Shown: positions 6,757 through 10,392 of the stretch, piece after piece | Position numbering within the stretch: position 1 is the stretch's first letter | Layout: the number at the start of each line of letters is the position of its first letter | DNA from: GCA-002712045 sp028112705 | Lineage (GTDB): Bacteria; Pseudomonadota; Alphaproteobacteria; Rhodobacterales; Rhodobacteraceae | Direction: 5' to 3' | Assembly (NCBI GenBank): GCA_028112705.1 | Contig: JAOGYN010000026.1 | Coordinates: 1-10,392, forward strand | DNA: 10,392 nt | Program-made: the position numbers and the translations under genes | Notes under the pieces: model-generated | What the model was told of the DNA's origin: nothing | The model's database searches: none | What the model saw: only the letters and a program-made list of their open reading frames with translations

Positions 6757-7698
6757 CTACCTTTCACCCCTTCTGTAGGGTTCCATTAAAGCTTCAGGCA
6801 CTTTTGAACGTCGAGAGACTAGAATTAATGCTAAAATAGATAATACATATGGTGCCATCAAAAATAATTGATATGGAACATCTTCTACAACATGTTGAAG
6901 ACGCAGCTGATAGGCATCAAAAAATGAAAACAAAATTGCACCAAAGAATGCTTTTCCAGGTTGCCACGAAGCAAATATAACGAGGGCTATGCAGATCCAA
7001 CCCCTACCTTGTACCATTTCGGGAAAGAAACTATTAAACGCAGCAGTTGTTAAAAATGACCCTCCTAAAGCCATCAAGGCTGAGCCGACTACGATTGCAA
7101 AAACTCTGATCACTATTGGATTTAATCCCTGAGCATCCACTGCATGAGGATTTTCGCCTGTCATTCGAATTGCCAGTCCCAGTGGGGTTCGTCTCAGTAT
7201 ATAGGCCATTAATAAAACACAAAAGATTGCGAGATAAGTTGGTCCCATTTGGCTAAAAAAGACCTCCCCAACAAATGGAAGTTCAGATAATACCGGTATT
7301 TCTATGGGTTGGAATGGTTCAATAGTCGGTGGTAATGATCCAACATTTACGACTAGCCGATAAATAAAATACGCTAAAGATGATGCAAAAAGTGTTATTC
7401 CCAAACCAGACACATGCTGTGAAAGGCTCAACTGTACGGTAAGAAAGGCATGAAGAAAACCTATGAGGCCGCCCGAGATAGCCGCTATGGCAAGACCCGT
7501 CCACAGATCAGCACCCAAGTAAACTGATAGCCAGCCAATCATAGCACCCATAGTCATAATACCTTCAATGGCGAGGTTCAAAACACCTACACGCTCACAC
7601 AACAAGGCTCCAAGAACTCCAAAAATTAGTGGAGTTGCAATCCTTAAAACTGCTGACCAAAGACTTGCATTTGTGAGTATTTCAAGGGCTTCTATCAT
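6757..7698 (-). CDS. ABC transporter permease, YufQ/BMP (nucleoside-type) family
   Basis: The second membrane subunit of an importer of the BPD_transp_2 superfamily, 313 residues, typical for the YufQ/NupQ side. About eight to nine hydrophobic segments are visible. Hallmarks are ERVGVLNLAIEGIM at 35-48, the cytoplasmic ATPase-coupling loop TPLGLAIRMTGENPHAVDAQG at 171-191, and GRGWICIALVIFASWQPG at 231-248. The ATG at 7698 overlaps the stop of the preceding permease as ATGA (7695-7698). An AGGA at 7706-7709 lies 7 nt upstream, so translation is both coupled and independently primed. It pairs with the 349-residue permease to form a heterodimeric channel driven by the double-domain ATPase. Characterised relatives carry nucleosides, but other solutes are handled by members of this family. 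It is the last gene of the operon. The tRNA-Tyr follows after 66 nt with no obvious hairpin between. Confidence 0.9.
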   Translation of the reverse strand: MIEALEILTNASLWSAVLRIATPLIFGVLGALLCERVGVLNLAIEGIMTMGAMIGWLSVYLGADLWTGLAIAAISGGLIGFLHAFLTVQLSLSQHVSGLGITLFASSLAYFIYRLVVNVGSLPPTIEPFQPIEIPVLSELPFVGEVFFSQMGPTYLAIFCVLLMAYILRRTPLGLAIRMTGENPHAVDAQGLNPIVIRVFAIVVGSALMALGGSFLTTAAFNSFFPEMVQGRGWICIALVIFASWQPGKAFFGAILFSFFDAYQLRLQHVVEDVPYQLFLMAPYVLSILALILVSRRSKVPEALMEPYRRGER

Positions 7699-8744
7699 CT
7701 TCTTATCCTGTAATTTGTAAAGAAGATTGCAATTAACATTGTCAGTAATGATAAAGACATTATCACGTCTGCAATAAAGCTAGGCACACCAGTAGCTCTG
7801 CTCATTGCATCAGCACCCACAAAAATAGATGCAATGAATATAGCGCTAGCGATTACGCCACCTGGATGCAATGCTGCAAGCATAGCTACGACTATACCTG
7901 CATATCCAAATCCAGGAGATAAAGTGGTAGTAACATATCCAGTTACACCCATTACTTCTATTGCTCCAGCGAGACCTGCCAAAGAACCTGATATTAACGC
8001 TACACCCATAATTGTTTTGGACAAGGATATACCAGAAAATGCAGCTGCTTGAGGGGTAAAACCAGTTGCTCGGGCCTTTAGGCCAAATACTGTTCGAGTA
8101 ACTACGATCCATATAGAAAATGCGGCAAATATTGAGATCAAAAAACCGTTATGCAAGCGTGAGCTTGGAACAAGATCTGCAAATCTAAGGGATCTATCTA
8201 CAGGAACTGATTGGGGCCAGCCAAATGCAAATGGATCCTTAAGTGGTCCCTCGATCATCAAGCCTACAAAAAGAATAATAATAAAATTAAGAAGTAAAGT
8301 TGTAACAACCTCATCGATTCCGAAGCGCAGTCTGAGTAAAGCAGGACCTGCAAGTAAAACGGCACCTGCTATCATAGCAGACAGCATAATTAATGTCATC
8401 GAGATGACTACTGGGAGGCCTAGTAAAAGATTATTTCCAACAGCTGCAGCAACTAGTGCACCAATGTAAAACTGTCCTTCTCCTCCAATGTTCCACAAGC
8501 GAGCCCTGAAGGCTACTGCTGCTGCAAGTCCTGTAAGAATTAAGGGGCTTGCTCGGGTTAAGGTTTCTGTTATTGCCAGTTTTGATCCAAATGCTCCTTT
8601 TACTATCTCAAAGTACGCTATAAAAGGATTCACTCCTGCCAAAATTATAAGAATTCCAGAAAGGCTTAAAGAAGCCAAGATTGCTAGAATAGGCGCAACT
8701 ATAACTAACTTAGTCGAGACGTATGTGCGCCTTTCAAGTCTCAT
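7695..8744 (-). CDS. ABC transporter permease, YufP/BMP (nucleoside-type) family
   Basis: The first membrane subunit of the importer, 349 residues from the chosen start, typical for YufP/NupP. The signature ARLWNIGGEGQFYIGA is at 81-96 and a conserved FGIDEVVTTLLLNFI follows at 141-155. The cytoplasmic coupling loop FGLKARATGFTPQAAAFSGI is at 220-239. SGSLAGLAGA and SPGFGYAGIVVAML are in the last third. About nine hydrophobic segments are present, with one near the N-terminus and no cleavable signal. The start is taken as ATG at 8744, overlapping the end of the ATPase gene by 11 nt. A TTG one codon upstream (8747) is also in frame. The only Shine-Dalgarno-like GGAG (8760-8763) is 15 nt from the ATG and 12 nt from the TTG, so the choice is not decisive, and translational coupling to the ATPase gene is the likelier driver. 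Function is assigned from family and operon context; the substrate is not shown by the sequence. Confidence 0.9.
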   Translation of the reverse strand: MRLERRTYVSTKLVIVAPILAILASLSLSGILIILAGVNPFIAYFEIVKGAFGSKLAITETLTRASPLILTGLAAAVAFRARLWNIGGEGQFYIGALVAAAVGNNLLLGLPVVISMTLIMLSAMIAGAVLLAGPALLRLRFGIDEVVTTLLLNFIIILFVGLMIEGPLKDPFAFGWPQSVPVDRSLRFADLVPSSRLHNGFLISIFAAFSIWIVVTRTVFGLKARATGFTPQAAAFSGISLSKTIMGVALISGSLAGLAGAIEVMGVTGYVTTTLSPGFGYAGIVVAMLAALHPGGVIASAIFIASIFVGADAMSRATGVPSFIADVIMSLSLLTMLIAIFFTNYRIRR

Positions 8745-10251
8745 CAATTGTGTCCCAAACTCCAGCCATCATTAAACCTAAGCGGGTAGCATCTGCATTT
8801 TCTGCAGTAATAGGTTCGGATAATTTACCTTTTACTATTGCCTGGAGCCTATCAGCCAAACCAACAGCTTCTTCTAGTTCTTCAGATATCAATAGAATTG
8901 CAACGCCCTCACTTCTGGCCTTTAGAAGCTCTTTATGAACAGCAGCTATAGCACCCTCATCTAAACCTCGAGTTGGTTGATTAGCCACGATTAATTTGGG
9001 GGATACTGAAAGAGCCCTACCTAATACAAGTTTCTGCATATTGCCGCCAGATAAAAGACGTGCTTGTGTTTCTGATGTGGCGCCTCTGACATCAAACTTT
9101 TTGATTAAATTATTGGCAAAAGCAAGTGCGGATTTTTTGCGAACAAACCCACCCTTAGAAAAACTAGGTTCATGTAATCTTTCAATAATAGCATTCTCCC
9201 AGATGTTCAGTTCACCTATTATTCCTTCGGTGTTCCGATCCTCTGGAATGCGTCCAATACCTGAGTTAATGCAATCTCGAGGCGTAAATCCATTCATTTT
9301 AGTCTCAAAAAAGGTTAACTCTCCAGAAGTTGGCTCTCCAATTCCAGACACGAGACGCCCAAGAGCCGCCTGTCCATTACCAGAAATACCCACAATTCCT
9401 AATATTTCACCCTCATTTATTGAGAATGAGATATTATCAAGTTGAATTTGATTTTTATGTTTTACTGTTATATTAGATGCTTCAATAACTTTTTTTCCAA
9501 TAGACTGTGCTTTTCGTATTGGTCTGTTGACTTGATGCCCAACCATTAACTCCGCTAGTTCTTCCTTAGATGTCTTTTTTGTTTCACGTTCAGCAACTAC
9601 TTTCCCACCTCTTAATACAGTTACGCGATCAGCTGCGGACATTACTTCATGAAGTTTGTGGCTTATAAAAACTAATGAAAGACCTTCTTTTGTCATTTCC
9701 CTTAAAGTTTTGAATAATTTTTCTGCCTCAGGTCTTGCTAATACAGCGGTAGGTTCATCCAATATTAAAATCTTAGCGTTTCGATATAACGCTTTTAAGA
9801 TTTCAACGCGTTGCCTTTCACCTACCGATAATGAGGAAATTAGAGCTTCAGGTGAGACGGGGAGTCCAAATTTTTCTGAAATTGAAAGTAGTTTATTTTT
9901 AGCAAACTGTTTGTCTGAACTACGCTTAAATAATGATTCTGAACCTATCATTACATTTTCTAAAACAGTTAAATTACCAGCAAGAGAAAAATGTTGGTGA
10001 ACCATGCCTATTCCAGCGTCAATGGCTTCTCTCGGTTTTCCACCAGATAAATTTTTACCCAATACATTTATTTTGCCACTATCAGCAGTATAATGCCCAT
10101 AAATTATGTTCATAAGTGTTGTTTTACCAGCACCATTTTCACCAAGTAATGCCAAAATTTCTCCTTGACCAAGTTTTAAGCTTACTGAGTCATTTGCAAC
10201 TAAGGAGCCAAATCTTTTAGAAATTTTGTCTATCTCAAGAACAGTGTTCAT
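8734..10251 (-). CDS. Double-domain ABC transporter ATP-binding protein, YufO/BMP (nucleoside-type) family
   Basis: The energising subunit of the importer, 505 residues with two fused nucleotide-binding domains, the usual layout for RbsA/YufO-type ATPases. Domain 1 is canonical: Walker A GENGAGKT at 37-44, Q-loop HQHFS at 85-89, signature LSVGE at 141-145, Walker B ILILDEP at 161-167 and His198 in the H-loop. Domain 2 keeps an LSGGNMQK signature (400-407) but has a degenerate Walker A, GISGNGQAAL (288-297), lacking the Lys. Its Walker B ends ANQP with Gln425 in place of the catalytic Glu, and its H-loop has SEE in place of His. This asymmetry is normal for the family, so ATP is probably hydrolysed mainly at one site. 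The ATG shares its A with the TAA stop of the upstream amidase (TAATG). The gene overlaps the next permease by 11 nt. No strong Shine-Dalgarno is present, consistent with reinitiation. Confidence 0.92.
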   Translation of the reverse strand: MNTVLEIDKISKRFGSLVANDSVSLKLGQGEILALLGENGAGKTTLMNIIYGHYTADSGKINVLGKNLSGGKPREAIDAGIGMVHQHFSLAGNLTVLENVMIGSESLFKRSSDKQFAKNKLLSISEKFGLPVSPEALISSLSVGERQRVEILKALYRNAKILILDEPTAVLARPEAEKLFKTLREMTKEGLSLVFISHKLHEVMSAADRVTVLRGGKVVAERETKKTSKEELAELMVGHQVNRPIRKAQSIGKKVIEASNITVKHKNQIQLDNISFSINEGEILGIVGISGNGQAALGRLVSGIGEPTSGELTFFETKMNGFTPRDCINSGIGRIPEDRNTEGIIGELNIWENAIIERLHEPSFSKGGFVRKKSALAFANNLIKKFDVRGATSETQARLLSGGNMQKLVLGRALSVSPKLIVANQPTRGLDEGAIAAVHKELLKARSEGVAILLISEELEEAVGLADRLQAIVKGKLSEPITAENADATRLGLMMAGVWDTIDET

Positions 10252-10392
10252 TAAATATTTAGCCTATTAAAAGAAATTTTTCTTATCACATGCATTTGAT
10301 CTAATTTCTGACCAAGTTCAAGAAGAGAGAGATCGGTTCCAATTTTGCTCATTAGTTGTAATCCAATTGGCAAACCATTTTCAAACCCAAAG
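10251..10392 (-). CDS. Amidase-family protein, C-terminal 46 residues only
   Basis: The reading frame enters from the right edge and ends at the TAA at 10251-10253. The visible 46 residues contain ENGLPIGLQLMSKIG followed by an amphipathic helix (DLSLLELGQKLDQ). This is the characteristic C-terminal strand and helix of the amidase-signature superfamily (GatA, AtzF and related amidases), where GLPxGLQ is strongly conserved. The catalytic Ser-cisSer-Lys core lies outside the window, so neither substrate nor activity can be judged. It could be a stand-alone amidase or a GatA paralogue. The position in an ABC-importer operon, translationally coupled to the ATPase by a 1-nt overlap, argues for a catabolic amidase acting on the imported solute or its product rather than for GatA. 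This is inference from context. Confidence 0.7.
   Translation of the reverse strand, partial: FGFENGLPIGLQLMSKIGTDLSLLELGQKLDQMHVIRKISFNRLNI

Noticed and set aside
6606..6839. Open frame of 77 codons on the + strand beginning inside the tRNA-Tyr region
   Set aside because: Its first third is the antisense translation of the tRNA (a well-known source of spurious proteins), and the rest is antisense to the end of the YufQ-type permease. There is no ribosome-binding site.
8996..9445. Open frame of 149 codons on the + strand
   Set aside because: It is wholly antisense to the ABC ATPase, whose motifs are intact in the opposite strand. The composition is that of a shadow frame.
8896..9540. Missing Walker A Lys, catalytic Glu and H-loop His in the second ATPase domain as a sign of decay
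   Set aside because: Degenerate second sites are normal in fused RbsA/YufO-type ATPases. The signature motif and overall length are intact.

Overview
The window looks like a piece of an AT-rich alphaproteobacterial chromosome, probably from a free-living marine lineage with a compact genome. This is an inference. It rests on low G+C codon choice throughout, very short intergenic gaps, a choline-sulfatase that by recall resembles rhizobial/roseobacter-type BetC, and a long-variable-arm tRNA-Tyr. There are no mobile elements, CRISPR arrays or phage genes. Both edges cut through genes.

Left block (1-2612, + strand): a choline-sulfatase (betC) lacking its N-terminus is followed 19 nt later by an M20-family amidohydrolase of the hippurate-hydrolase type. 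The spacing suggests one transcript. A converging gene (2634-4256, - strand) encodes an acetolactate-synthase-like thiamine diphosphate enzyme with no small-subunit partner. It runs from a divergent promoter region (4257-4357) that carries a perfect 8-bp inverted repeat. The other side of that region starts a small TfoX N-domain protein (4358-4696), which ends at a bidirectional hairpin terminator (4699-4736).

Middle block (4751-6690, - strand): a four-helix membrane protein of unknown function, a MOFRL-family glycerate 2-kinase and a tRNA-Tyr(GUA) gene with an unusual D-arm and its own putative promoter.

Right block (6757-10392, - strand): a tightly coupled operon. The order of transcription is the tail of an amidase-family hydrolase, a double-domain ABC ATPase, and two BPD_transp_2 permeases of the YufP/YufQ (BMP, nucleoside-type) class. 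All junctions overlap by 1 to 11 nt. The periplasmic binding protein is not in the window. The layout suggests uptake of a nitrogenous solute (nucleoside, base or similar) coupled to amide hydrolysis in the cytoplasm.

Overall the window reads as accessory heterotrophic catabolism: a sulfate ester of choline, acyl-amino acids or amides, glycerate, and a nucleoside-like solute. I do not see a clear new defence or mobile system. The most unusual items are the tRNA-Tyr core, the TPP-enzyme promoter with an inverted repeat in its spacer, and the unassigned 136-residue membrane protein.
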